This document shows, in pieces, positions 55,015-64,000 of a DNA stretch of 64,000 bases. Source of the DNA: Acomys russatus (taxonomy: Eukaryota > Chordata > Mammalia > Rodentia > Muridae); assembly GCF_903995435.1 (NCBI RefSeq), contig NC_067150.1, positions 41,617,988 through 41,681,987 of the forward strand, read 5' to 3'. Numbering within the stretch: position 1 is the first letter of the stretch; each line of letters opens with the position of its first letter. A model generated the notes under the pieces. It saw only the letters and a program-made list of their open reading frames with translations. It did not search any database and was not told where the DNA came from. The position numbers and the translations under genes are program-made.

Positions 55015-55425
55015 AAGGGTTGGTTGTGAGAGTTCACTCTGACTGTCAACCTGATTGGGTTGAGAATGCCTAGATTAGTGAAACATGCTGCTGCCAGTGC
55101 CTGTGACAATAGTTCCAGAGACACTCCGATCATAAGGGCTCTGAGCTAATCAATGAATTAATCTCCTGATGGACTTATTGGAAGGCAGAATTTAGTAGGA
55201 GGAAGTAAGTCACTGGAGTTGTGTCATAGAAGATAATACATCTACCCTGGCCCCTTCCCAAATCCCTTCCCTTACCTGCTGGGCTGCCTCTACTGTACAT
55301 TCCTTTTGCCTTGAGGTTTGTTTTGCACATGGGCTGAGTGATCATGGATTGAACCCTCTGAAACAATGGGCCAAAATATATAATTATACTTTGTGTTGTT
55401 TATATCAGTGGTCAATGTCAATATA
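55015..55425 (+). mobile_element. MaLR 3' LTR
   Basis: 'ctgactgtcaacctgattgg', 'gttgagaatgcctagattag', 'gaggaagtaagtcactggag', 'ggattgaaccctctgaaaca' and 'cagtggtcaatgtcaatata' follow a MaLR LTR. Divergence from the 5' copy is large, so the insertion is old. Confidence 0.65.
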
Positions 55426-55726
55426 CCTTCTGGCTCCCCAAATGTCTGAGGCCTCACTCACCTCAGGACTTCTTCAAATACCTTCTTTCAAAATAGCAAA
55501 ACAATTTGTTTTTGTTTGCTTGTTTGTTTTTTTTTTTTAAAGGATAACATGGATCTTGGTGGCTTCTGAAAAAAGTAACTGATATGTGAATTTTCTATCA
55601 AGAGCGTTCTGTAATGATGAGTTTTTTTCTAATTCTGGGTTCTCCATACCTAGTTCCAAAATCTCACCAGACAGCCTCATTGTGGTGATCACTCTATACC
55701 TTGTATAGAGATTACATAGTTGGAAT

Positions 55727-56240
55727 GGCTATTTTGGGTTGTGAACTTGATTGTATCTGGAATTAACTAAAACCTAACTGTGAAGACCCACTTTTAATCT
55801 GGGTCTTCTGAAGGTCCAGATCTTTGAGGTGAGAAGACCTTTAATCTGGGCCACACCTGGTGGTGACAGCCTGTATAAAGGACAGGGGAGAAGGAAGCTT
55901 TCCCTTCTTACCTGCCTGGTTGTCCTGACTCTCTCTGGAAAGTCCATTCTTTCATTGGCAATAGAGCTTACCTCTTCAGGACTCTGCTTATACTAAAGAT
56001 CAGCTAAGACATCTAGCCTCGTGGACTATTAATTGGTACATAGCCACTGTTGGACAAGCCGGAACACAGCCTGTAAGCCATTATGATAAATTTCCTTTCT
56101 GTAGCTAGCTAGCTATCATCTAGCTAGCTAGCTAGATAGATAATAGATAGATAATTGATAGATGACTGATAGGTAGATAGATATGTAGTTAGATAATAGA
56201 TTAATTCTCTAAGTTATATTCCTTTAGAGAATGCTGACTA
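55727..56240 (+). mobile_element. MaLR-like LTR relic with internal TAGC/GATA tract
   Basis: 'tgtgaacttgattgtatctg', 'gaattaactaaaacctaact', 'gtgagaagacctttaatctg', 'cctgtaagccattatgataa' and 'gagaatgctgactaatata' match the plan of an LTR-like repeat (start with 'tcaacttgattg', end with 'gagaaccctgactaata'). A tetranucleotide tract interrupts its 3' part. Confidence 0.55.
56103..56205. repeat. (TAGC)n/(GATA)n tract
   Basis: 'gtagctagctagctatc' and 'tctagctagctagctagata' are self-complementary TAGC runs. They pass into GATA-like units that decay toward 56205. Confidence 0.93.
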
Positions 56241-56443
56241 ATATAATCTTTACTTAGCTGAACATCTTTATCATTCATTGTGATTAATAAATTATTAATT
56301 TGGCAGAAATTGATCTTATAAAATATAAGCCTGGGACATCCAGAATCGTCCACTAGAAACTTAGGTAGAGTTCATAAATATCATTTTCTGGTTTCTTTCT
56401 TTTTATTCCTTTTTTTATTTTTTCTTTTTCTTTGTGTGTGTGT

Positions 56444-56474
<31 letters not shown>

Positions 56475-56745
56475 CATGCCTGCCCCTCTTCAACCCTTTG
56501 TTCTATCACCACAATGGGTTTAACTCAATTGTATTAGAAATGGCTTGGGTTGGGGGGGTGGTGCTGGGGGGGTCAATGGGGCATAGGAAAGTCGTAAGAC
56601 CTCTTTGTCCTTAGAGTTCTCAATTCTTTTAGAACATCTTTTTGTGTGTAATTGTTTCTGCTCACATCACCTTCAACTTCATTCTAAACAAGCAGAGTGA
56701 CTTCAACAAGAGAAAAATAATATCTTAGCTATGAAGGTGAATATA
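56206..56745. other. Unique DNA with a (TG)n tract
   Basis: A (TG)n run occupies 56433..56475 after a T-rich stretch. The rest has no recognised repeat or exon. Confidence 0.45.
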
Positions 56746-56903
56746 TGAGGGCTGTCCTGGTGGCATGTGCCTCTAATTCCAGTATTTGACAGTCTGTAAG
56801 AAGGAGAGTTACAAGTTCAAAGCCACCCTAGGCTAAAATGAGCTCCAGAGCAATATGGACTATATACTGAGACCTTGTCTCAAAAAACAAAAATAATAGG
56901 AAA
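56746..56903 (+). mobile_element. Old B1/B4-type SINE
   Basis: 'ctgtcctggtggcatgtgcc', 'tctaattccagtatttgaca', 'gttacaagttcaaagccacc', 'ctaggctaaaatgagctcc' and 'gagaccttgtctcaaaaaac' follow an old B1-like SINE in sense. Confidence 0.78.
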
Positions 56904-57119
56904 AGGGTGTCATTAGGGTTGGTTCCTTCAGAAGGATGTGAAGTAGAATCAGTCCAGTGTGTTTCCTTTAGCTTCTGGTATTTTGTTGACAGTCATTTAA
57001 TGCCTCTTGGCTTAAAGAAGCACCTTTGTCTTGAAACATGTATCCTTTCTGTGTGCATGTGGATGCTAAGAGCTACTCTGTCTGTTTTGTAAGGTCACCA
57101 GTCATGTTGGATGGGAGCT

Positions 57120-57260
57120 CACTCTCTCCCAGCATAATCACATCTTAATTACATCAGCAGCAATGCTGTTTCCAAATAAGGACGTATTTCTGGGTAACAG
57201 ACGTTATGACTTCAAAATATGAATTTTGTGGGGCTATACTTGAACACCTATCCTTGGCAA
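57120..57260. mobile_element. Ancient mammalian repeat fragment, class unassigned
   Basis: 'cataatcacatcttaattac' with 'gctgtttccaaataaggacg' and 'tatgaattttgtggggctat' resembles an old eutherian repeat ('taattacatctgcaaagaccctatttccaaataaggtcac'). Confidence 0.55.
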
Positions 57261-57552
57261 AAACATTGCATGCCAAGATGAGGAACTCTATTCCACACAA
57301 TCCTTCTATTCCACACAATTCCACCAAAAGCTTAGCTTTTCTCACCAATCACAAGGGTCAGGTTTTGGTGGATAAGCTACCTGTTTTATATATCTACCCA
57401 ACTGGAAGCTCCTTAAAATGGGAGCATGTTTGCCATGTTTCCACTGAGCCTATCAGGGGCAAGGACAGCACACAATACCATGCGGTGTCAGAGCAGCATT
57501 GGAGCCTGAAGCAAAAGGACTTATTAGCATCAGATCTGTCTTCATTGAAACG
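57261..57552. other. Unique non-coding DNA
   Basis: Holds an 18-bp tandem duplication of 'tccttctattccacacaa'-like text at about 57287..57320. No exon recognised. Confidence 0.4.
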
Positions 57553-57660
57553 TTGCAAGTTTTTGAGACAGTGTCTTATACCAGGATTGCCTGAAATTCA
57601 CATCCTCCTGCCTCAGGCTCCTGAGTGAGGACATTACGGGCATCATGTCAGACCTGGTGG
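57553..57660 (-). mobile_element. Old PB1/B1-type SINE
   Basis: 'gtttttgagacagtgtctta', 'ccaggattgcctgaaattca', 'catcctcctgcctcaggctc' and 'acgggcatcatgtcagacc' follow a diverged proto-B1 monomer in reverse. Confidence 0.72.
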
Positions 57661-59090
57661 ATATTTTGTCTATTGAGGATCTTTGGCATCAATTTTGCTT
57701 TTCTGAACACTCTATTAAAATACCATTTCCCTCCATTACTGAGACTGTTGGTACCTCTCTGCCCTTTTAGCTTAGAGACAGGTTCATTTGTCCTCATTTG
57801 TCCAGGTCCTCTCTAAATCATTGGAAATAAAGAAAAAAAAAATACAGCAGGCTGCTTAATCTGTAGAAGCAAAGCAATTCTGCTCATTGTAAGAGACAGC
57901 AAAATTACAGAAGATCCTCTTGATAGAATGGAGCGGTGGTAAACCCGAGGGAAACTGAGGTGAGCGCTGAGTTCTGGAGGTACAAGTGGGACACAAGAAC
58001 ATCTTCTATAGACCTGCTCCTCAGAGCAACAGGGCTTGCTCTGGTTCCCGCCCTCTGCTCTCAGAGCTCTTCCAGGGCCCAGCACAAACAGCTCTGCCCT
58101 TCTGCCCCAGGCTCTGCATCAGAGATGTATAGACACTATGAGAGCTTTGTTTGTTTCTTGCTTCCAAAGAGCTGACCCCATCAGTGTGAGGATTGGGTAC
58201 CTGAAACGCGCATGTCTGAATTGATGAGCGTTTCACTGACAATGTTTGAGGACTGCTGCACTTTTAGATAAGAGGAGAGTTCAACACAGCTTCCCAAGGA
58301 TGTAGGTCCTCACCCAGCAACCACAGCCTCTCCATATGGTCTCCCTGCATTCACTGAGCTTCTTTTTCTGTGTTGTCTCCTTCCCTATCTCACTTCTGTC
58401 CTCATTGCTCCTTTTAGCTAGACTGAGATAGTGACAGTAAGAATTGATACATTCTTCCCTCTCCACCATAAAAGTCACCTCTAAGTCAAATAGCCTGTAC
58501 CTTAGCCCTGGGTCTGGGCAATACACCACCCAGACAGGTAGAGTATGGAATCCTCACTTGGTTGTATTAAATGGGGTTTCTCTGTCCCTGGAGCTCTGCT
58601 GTGGGAAGAGGAGTACTTCTCTTTCCCACCATTGTTGATGACTTTCTCTGCACTTGCCTGGTCACAAAACGTCTCAGAGATGTCACACAGAATCCTGGGG
58701 AACCATAAAAAGCCCGTGGCCTGCATGAGAAGTTGCTCAGCGATCAGGGGATGAAGAGACACCGCCAAAGGTGCAGTACTCCTCTAGACACGGAGTACCA
58801 GCTTTATATCTATTTGCCCAAAGCCACCAGTACCATCAGCACTCCAAGGGTCCCACTAGGGTCTCAAGCAGAACTACTTCAGCAGCAAATCTTCTCCCAA
58901 GGTCCTCATCTACCTAGAGGGCTCGAACTCTCAGCTGTGTGGGAACTAAAAGACTCCATAGAGCCATGAACGTAGAGTCAGAGAACTGGTTTTATCCTCT
59001 GCATGTCAGTTGCATTGTTTCTTAAGTGATAAATGTTGTCTGTTGTTCTAAGGGTTAAAATGGAATCTAAGGGTTTGATGGAATCTAAAG
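57661..59090. other. Unique non-coding DNA
   Basis: About 1.4 kb without a recognised repeat or exon. A short poly(A) lies at 57832..57841. Confidence 0.4.
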
Positions 59091-59091
59091 A

Positions 59092-59288
59092 GTGGGATCA
59101 GTGGTTAAGAGCGCTTGCTTCTCTTTCAGGGGTCCTGAGTTCAGCTCCCACACCCATATCAGATGGCTGACAAACATCTGTAACTGTAACTCCAGGGGGA
59201 ATCCTATGTGGCCGTCTGCACTCCCATGCTCACATACCACACACAGACATACACATGTACACATACCTAAAAATAAAATGAATCTTTT
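59092..59288 (+). mobile_element. B3-family SINE, sense
   Basis: 'gggatcagtggttaagagcg', 'ggtcctgagttcagctccca', 'catctgtaactgtaactcca' and 'cacatacctaaaaataaaat' ending 'gaatcttttt' is a B3 body with an A-rich tail. Its tail meets the tail of the next, opposite SINE. Confidence 0.88.
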
Positions 59289-59289
59289 T

Positions 59290-59462
59290 TATGTACATTT
59301 GGTATTTGGCCTACCTGTATGCCTGCGTGAGGGAGTTAGATGCACTATAACTTGGGTTACAGAGAGTTGTAAGCTGCCATGTAGGTGCTGGGAATTGTAC
59401 CCAGGTCCTCTGGAAGAGCAGCTAATGCTCTTAGCCAGAGAGCCATCTTTCCATCCCCAAAA
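59290..59462 (-). mobile_element. B2/B3-family SINE, antisense
   Basis: 'tatgtacatttggtatttgg', 'cctacctgtatgcctgcgtg', 'gagttgtaagctgccatgta', 'ggtgctgggaattgtaccca' and 'agccagagagccatctttcc' form the reverse layout. It is tail-to-tail with 59092..59288. Confidence 0.88.
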
Positions 59463-59560
59463 TAATTTTTTTAAAAGAAAAGAGAAGGAATAGAGTCATG
59501 GGTTAGGAAGCATTGTAGAAGTCTGTCTGTCTGATCCGATGTAGAAGGCCAGTGTTGTTC

Positions 59561-59600
59561 GTTCATTCATTCATTCATTCATTCATTCATTCATTCATTC
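59561..59600. repeat. (TTCA)n tetranucleotide repeat
   Basis: About ten tandem TTCA units, perhaps an old L2 tail on the minus strand, though no L2 body is clear on its right. Confidence 0.95.
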
Positions 59601-59734
59601 AATAAGCAGCTGCCGCTGTGCTGTCACCATTTCTGTGGTAAGAAGAAGTTCACCATTTCCCCAAACCAGGTTTTCAAAAACAAATGAGGAATTTTGATAC
59701 ATTGTCTTTCAAGTATTTTCCCCAAGGTCCAACC

Positions 59735-59840
59735 ACCAGGGGATCAGGGTCCATGAGTGTTGTGCAGCCTGGCACATAGCTGCCACTCAATAAATCCTTG
59801 AGTAAGTGAACAGTTATGTGGATGATTGAATAAAATACTC
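59735..59840 (+). mobile_element. L2/MIR 3'-end relic
   Basis: 'gtgcagcctggcacatagct' followed by 'gccactcaataaatccttga' matches the shared L2/MIR ending 'cagtgcctggcacatagtaggtgctcaataaatgtttg'. Confidence 0.7.
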
Positions 59841-60866
59841 TAATGACAAAAGAGAAGAAACGTATACTTCTTAGTCCCGGGAGAAATAAACCAAAGAGTA
59901 GACAAGAAAAACACTAGAAGTCTTGATTTCCTTAAAAATTCATGCAAAATTCATGCACTTTGCATCAAAATATATCTTTCTCTATTTTATGACAAAATTG
60001 ATGCTTTGAATTACTTAGCAGAGTACAGTTTATAGATACCTTGTGGTTTTGCCCCAGGCACACTGCCAACTGGCCCTAGCAATGCACACAGCCTGGCATG
60101 GGAGCCTCATGCTAAACAATCTCCACCCTTGCATCCTGTTACCCAAATCCCTTTCCATCAGCATCCTGCCCTTTGCACTGATCGAATCCACCCAGACCTG
60201 CTTTCTGCTCCCAGGCAAAACCCCTAGGTAGCAACAAGAGGTAACATTCCTCTTGCTATTTTTTTTTTCCTTTCATAAAACACTGGGTAAGGCCATGAGT
60301 AATTGGTCTTTTCTGGAGAAGGATTGATAATCTGTCTTTCCTGGAGCTATTACCAAGCTGGCCTGCCAAATGGACAAGTGTTAAGAGGAGAAAATGGGGC
60401 AGTGGCCAGGGTAGGGAGAGCTCAAGATAATGGAGTTGAGAGCATCAGAGAGGTCCTCTCCTGGCAGTCAGACCATGAATCAAGGCACTCGGAAGAGACT
60501 AGCAATTCATAGCGCTTGTGTGCATCCTCTGCAGCTGCTCCAAATGGCTGCCTCAATTAAGTCTGGACCTGGGCTCCTTGGGCCTTATGCTGTAGGTGCC
60601 TTGCCTGCCCCAGGTGGTCTAGTGGAAATGAAAGTCTCTATCAATAGAGTCAATCCTGTTGATCCATTGTTCAATGAAACTAGTCTGGGTTCTGCAGAGC
60701 AACCAAGGAAGGATGTAACTGCTGCTGTCACTGTCACTTGATCACAGAAACAGCCGTATCTATGGCTCTGAATAAGACTGGACTGGACCGGCCTCCGCCA
60801 GCCTCCCAGAGAGAATGGTAATGTGCCACCCCAGAGAAACAGTACCCAGAGTGTGCAAAGCCTTTT
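59841..60866. other. Unique DNA with inverted octamer-like motifs
   Basis: No repeat or exon recognised. 'atgcaaaat' (59942..59950) and 'tttgcat' (59959..59965) are opposed POU octamer-like words. The remainder is ordinary unique sequence. Confidence 0.4.
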
Positions 60867-60867
60867 G

Positions 60868-60985
60868 ACATTCATTGTCCCATTTAATCCTCAAATCATC
60901 TTGCAAATTTGATTTTAGAATTAGAAACTTCAGTTGGGGATTTCTCCAAGGCCACGGAGCTAGAAACTGATAAGGCTACTATTCA
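60868..60985 (-). mobile_element. MIR SINE relic
   Basis: 'ttgtcccatttaatcctcaa', 'agaattagaaacttcagttg', 'ccaaggccacggagctagaa' and 'actgataaggctactattca' follow the MIR core in reverse. Confidence 0.75.
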
Positions 60986-61926
60986 GCCAGAATCTTCTAG
61001 GAATGCTTGTTTCTCTTGTCTCTCTTCTTACTCCCAGGCAATGCAGGAAAGAGGTCAAGTTCGACATAGTAAGAGGGGAGGGGCTGTAGGAGTGGTCCTT
61101 AGGAGGGGACACAGCAAAGCACGGTGACACTAAAGATGGATTTGACAATAGTGTGGGGATCCAGATCCTGGGAGCCACTGAGAAGGAAGCAAAGCTGTCT
61201 GCTGGACCTGGGGCAAGTTCTTTCAGATTTTTCCTTAGGTGGAGTCTGCTAGGGCTTAAAATTTTCAGGTGTGTACGATGGCTTAGGCACTTGGGTGGAA
61301 ATGACATAGTTGACCTGGATGGAATTTGCTTTGTTTCTTTGACTCTCCCTAGGCAGTGGCATGGACTAGACCTCAGGACCTCAGGTACCTAGCTCTGGGT
61401 GACCTGGCTTACCACATACCTTCCGTGGGCTTGTTCTTTGTGTATTAGGAAAAGGCCAAGTGCCTCTCCTTGTCTCTTCAGCTCTCCCCTATGCTTAGCA
61501 AGACTGGTGTCCTGCCTCCCAGAAAAAAACTTACTAACTCTGCCTTTGACAGGGTAGCTGCCTGACTGTCCCATTTGCCTCAGGAAGAGCAGATGGTCTC
61601 GAAACAGCAGCACTGGCCATTTTAAGATGCACTGTTATTTTTACTTCATGCATAGAATTCATATTTCTCATCATTGAAATTTCTTGTATGGCTTTTTGAC
61701 CCATGCTACTTAGCTCTCTTCTGGTTTGGTTCTTCCGGGCCACTTGTCATGGATGGCACTCTTCTCCATGACGATCAAGAAGAAGTTCTTGATGACCTTC
61801 TCAAAGGGAGAGATGGAGCATGCTGCTCCCATCTCTCAGACTACAGTATGGGAGGATTCCTCTGACACCTTATGTGCTTTCTTGCAGGGTTCTTCAGACA
61901 GATATGATGAAAAGGCAATTATACAT
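60986..61926. other. Unique non-coding DNA
   Basis: No repeat or exon recognised. The open frames on both strands at 60960..61613 have no recognisable domain. Confidence 0.4.
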
Positions 61927-61927
<1 letters not shown>

Positions 61928-61961
<34 letters not shown>

Positions 61962-61994
61962 GCACACATGCACATAAGCACACAAAGAGAGAGC

Positions 61995-62053
<59 letters not shown>
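61928..62053. repeat. (CA)n and (GA)n microsatellites
   Basis: A CA run at 61928..61959 and an almost pure GA run at 61996..62053 are separated by 'tgcacacatgcacataagca' and a short GA-rich link. Confidence 0.96.
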
Positions 62054-62055
<2 letters not shown>

Positions 62056-62224
62056 CCAGACCACTTACAAAATCTATCTTCAAAGCAGTGCACAATTGTC
62101 CCAACAGGGCCACGTTTGGGTGTGGCATTCATTCTCAACTCCCAACAGCACTTCCTTTCCTTTTCCCCAGCCTATCTCTTCTAAAGAAGACCTGAATCCT
62201 GTTTCCTTGACAACCAGTCTCCCT

Positions 62225-62375
62225 CTCTCCCCATATTTTTAATGCTGTGGTGATAAGGTGTATTTAAACCCAGCAGCCATGTTCCCATGGTGACAGAAGA
62301 CCCCCAGTAAGTTGCCATGGGAACAAGAGATGGCTTTGAAAAATGATAAAAGTAAGTCGGCTTTGCAAGTGATGA
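62225..62375. promoter_or_regulatory. Paired RFX X-box-like sites
   Basis: 'gttcccatggtgac' (62281..62294) and 'gttgccatgggaac' (62311..62324) both resemble the palindromic RFX X-box (GTTGCCATGGCAAC). They start 30 bp apart, about three helical turns, and are inverted copies of each other (12 of 14 positions). RFX factors drive ciliary and some immune genes. Whether this pair is bound is unknown. Confidence 0.45.
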
Positions 62376-62600
62376 CAGCAAAGTTAGAAGCCAGAGAGGC
62401 TAGAGAAGGTGGCTCAGAAAGGCACTGGGTCATGGTTAATAGTCTAGCCTATTCTACCTGTGACCAGCCAAGGTCACAGAGGGCAGGAGCTGTGACACTC
62501 CACTCCCAGCTCTGTTGCCAAGAAGACTGAGCAAAGCTTTATAACTACGAGAAGCTAAAGACAAGTACTGCCCCATTTGCTCTTATTTGCTGTTTGATCT
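62376..62600. other. Unique non-coding DNA
   Basis: No repeat or exon recognised. 'tctgttgccaag' at about 62511 could be an X-box half-site. Confidence 0.35.
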
Positions 62601-62602
62601 TC

Positions 62603-62615
62603 TGTGTGTGTGTGT

Positions 62616-62662
<47 letters not shown>
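62603..62662. repeat. (GT)n-(CT)n compound microsatellite
   Basis: About 17 bp of TG pass into about 43 bp of CT. It lies 550 bp from the GA tract at 61996, in the opposite sense. Confidence 0.96.
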
Positions 62663-62664
<2 letters not shown>

Positions 62665-62960
62665 AAAGGTGTTTATAAAAGAGAGAGACCAAGTAAGGTG
62701 GCTGAGGGTGGTGACCAAGAGGATGAGGACATTTGCTCTCTTCAGCCGCTCCACGTCCTGAAAGAAATCACTTGTGAGCTCTGAGATGCATGCTGCTGCA
62801 GCCAAGAAGCATTACTGTGTTTCCCTCCCAACATTTTATCATCAGTATTTCCAAATATACAATAAAGTAGGTAGAACTACTTCCTACTATATACCCAGCA
62901 ACTAGCTTCTACCGTTAAAGTGTTGCTGCCCATCTGACTCTAGCTGTCAGCACTTTTTCC
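62663..62960. other. Unique non-coding DNA
   Basis: No repeat or exon recognised. Confidence 0.4.
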
Positions 62961-62961
62961 T

Positions 62962-63060
62962 CTGACTGAGTTTGCACAGCTAAATAGTGGGTAAATGCGG
63001 GTTCAAACCAAGTCAGGCCTTTGCCAAACATTCTCTTCTTTCCACTACACTACAGTTACA
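62962..63060 (-). mobile_element. MIR SINE relic (tRNA-like end)
   Basis: 'tgcacagctaaatagtgggt', 'aaatgcgggttcaaaccaag' and 'ctcttctttccactacacta' match the MIR tRNA-derived half in reverse ('cacacagctagtaagtggcagagccgggattcgaaccc ... ctctttccactacacc'). Confidence 0.85.
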
Positions 63061-63239
63061 GTGACCAAATATCCCAGTATGCCTGGCACTAATGTCTTTC
63101 CATTTTCATGCTAGTAGAGCCTAAAGTTGTTCACCCTAATCCCTGCAAAATATGGTTGTTTTAGGGGAACTTAACACGTGGCTTAAGGAAATGAGTCCCC
63201 CACATAAGCAGAATATTAGCAGCTCCCTATGGAAACAGC

Positions 63240-63770
63240 TCGAAGTGCAGAGCGGTATAATACTAAGAATTGGAGAGGGTACGGTGCAACTGGGTCGCTC
63301 ATACACTGTTGATGAGAGAGAATCGATGGATACAACCACACTGGTACATGGATGACTCTTAAAAATAAGAGTTTAAAGCCGGGTGTGGTGGCGCACGCCT
63401 TTAATCCCAGCACTCAGGAGGCAGAGGCAGGCAGATCACTGTGAGTTTAAGGCCAGCCTGGTCTACAAAGTGAGTCCAGGACAGCCAAAACTACACAGAG
63501 AAACACTGTCTCGAAAAACAAAAACAAAAACAAAACAAACAAAATAAAACAAACAAACAAAAAAAGAGTTTAAACGTAAAAAGCCAGACACCAACGAGCC
63601 TGTAGACTTTCGAGAAGAGATCAGTCCTGGGGAGTGAAGGGGAAGCGCAGACTGGGAAGAGGCAAGAGGAGCCTTCCAGGGGTGGTGGACATGTGCTTAT
63701 CTTGGGGTTCATTCACATGGGCACACTCACTAAGCTCCATGTGGAGGAGGAGTTCAACCAAAATTACACA
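63240..63770 (+). mobile_element. Ancient L1M-like fragment split by B1
   Basis: 'gctcatacactgttgatgag' and 'ggatacaaccacactgg' match ORF2-end text ('tcatacactgttggtgggagtgcaaattagtacaacc'). After the B1, 'tgtgcttatcttggggttca' and 'cacactcactaagctcca' resemble an L1M 3' UTR. Confidence 0.55.
63367..63574 (+). mobile_element. Well-preserved B1 SINE with 11-bp target duplication
   Basis: The body runs from 'gccgggtgtggtggcgcacg' through 'cctttaatcccagcactcag' and 'gtctacaaagtgagtccagg' to 'cactgtctcgaaaaac', with an A-rich tail of AAAAC and AAAC units. 'aagagtttaaa' flanks it at 63367..63377 and 63564..63574. It has a B1 A-box region (gtggtggcgcac) and a changed B-box (gagtttaaggcc), so pol III activity may be reduced. 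Confidence 0.97.
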
Positions 63771-64000
63771 AAGGCAGAGATTAGCAGTTCCAAGACTAAA
63801 TGTAGAAGTGCAGGGAGGGGAAGAATAAATGATGGAGCAGACAGAGTAAGCTTCATGACAGGCGGCTGGTCAGTCCCAAAGGAGTTGAAAACAACAGTGT
63901 GTTTGCAATTTACTCCTTCGCTCTGGAAAGTCTATCCACAGAGGCTGCTAGGGCCAGGAATTTTCCGCCACACCTTCCAGAGCCAGCACAAGTAACTCAC
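63771..64000. other. Unique non-coding DNA
   Basis: No repeat or exon recognised before the window ends. Confidence 0.35.

Larger units (their letters stand above)
53281..55425 (+). mobile_element. Ancient MaLR retroelement with both LTRs
   Basis: Two related LTR-like segments flank an internal region. The internal part carries 'gagatggtcaagaacttgag', 'cctgagatgg' and 'ctttgattttataagagctc' followed by 'gaaaagactttggacttaga'. It resembles the 3' internal end of mammalian MaLR (THE1/MST/ORR1) elements, which normally leads straight into the 3' LTR. Total length (about 2.1 kb) is near the usual full MaLR size. Short open frames inside are broken and no gag, pol or env product can be read. Confidence 0.7.

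Noticed and set aside
57206..57628. 140-codon plus-strand open frame
   Set aside because: Its 5' part is an old interspersed repeat and its 3' part a PB1 SINE. No domain recognised.
61820..62242. 140-codon frame with Thr-His and Arg-Glu runs
   Set aside because: It consists largely of the CA and GA microsatellites in translation.

Overview
This is a stretch of mammalian nuclear DNA from a mouse-like (muroid) rodent. The evidence is the repeat set: B1, B2/B3 and B4 SINEs, ORR1/MT-type MaLR LTRs, a rodent URR1-type hAT MITE and Lx-type L1 3' ends, with older mammalian MIR, L2, MLT1-like and L1M relics underneath. Long (CA)n, (CT)n and (GAA)n tracts are also typical of rodents. The species cannot be fixed. 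No clean ID element is seen in 64 kb, which argues only weakly against rat.

No protein-coding exon, CpG island, structural RNA gene, CRISPR array or bacterial-style operon could be supported. The longest open frame (223 codons, 1149..1820) runs through a MIR relic and resembles no protein known to me. The other open frames that make sense are decayed L1 ORF2 pieces or translated microsatellites. The window reads as intergenic or deep intronic sequence.

Layout. 1-4.4 kb: mostly unique DNA with MIR relics, a 100-bp (CT)n and an (AATA)n tract. 4.5-10.1 kb: two old plus-strand L1 relics, the larger spanning most of ORF2, cut by SINEs and MaLR LTRs. 10.1-27 kb: unique DNA with scattered SINEs, a URR1 MITE with its 8-bp target duplication, MIRs, MaLR and L1 ends, a CG/CA tract, a GAA tract and inverted CA/GT tracts. 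27.6-32.75 kb: AT-rich, homeodomain-motif-rich blocks that look like candidate developmental enhancers, interrupted by a 5'-truncated L1. 32.8-42.6 kb: LINE-dense block with two L1s carrying inverted 5' ends and an old plus-strand L1 that hosts a B2-B1 composite insertion. 42.6-53 kb: mostly unique DNA with one more enhancer-like block (45.06-45.56 kb). 53.3-55.4 kb: a relic MaLR element with both LTRs. 55.7-64 kb: LTR and SINE relics, a tail-to-tail SINE pair, (GA)n/(CT)n tracts, a pair of RFX X-box-like sites and a well-preserved B1 with target duplications.

No gene network can be described. I found no new biological system. The best leads are the B2-B1 composite that appears to have moved as one unit, the two L1s with inverted 5' ends, the candidate enhancer blocks and the paired X-box sites. 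Repeat families were assigned from remembered consensus features, so subfamily names and outer boundaries are approximate. Conservation could not be tested here.
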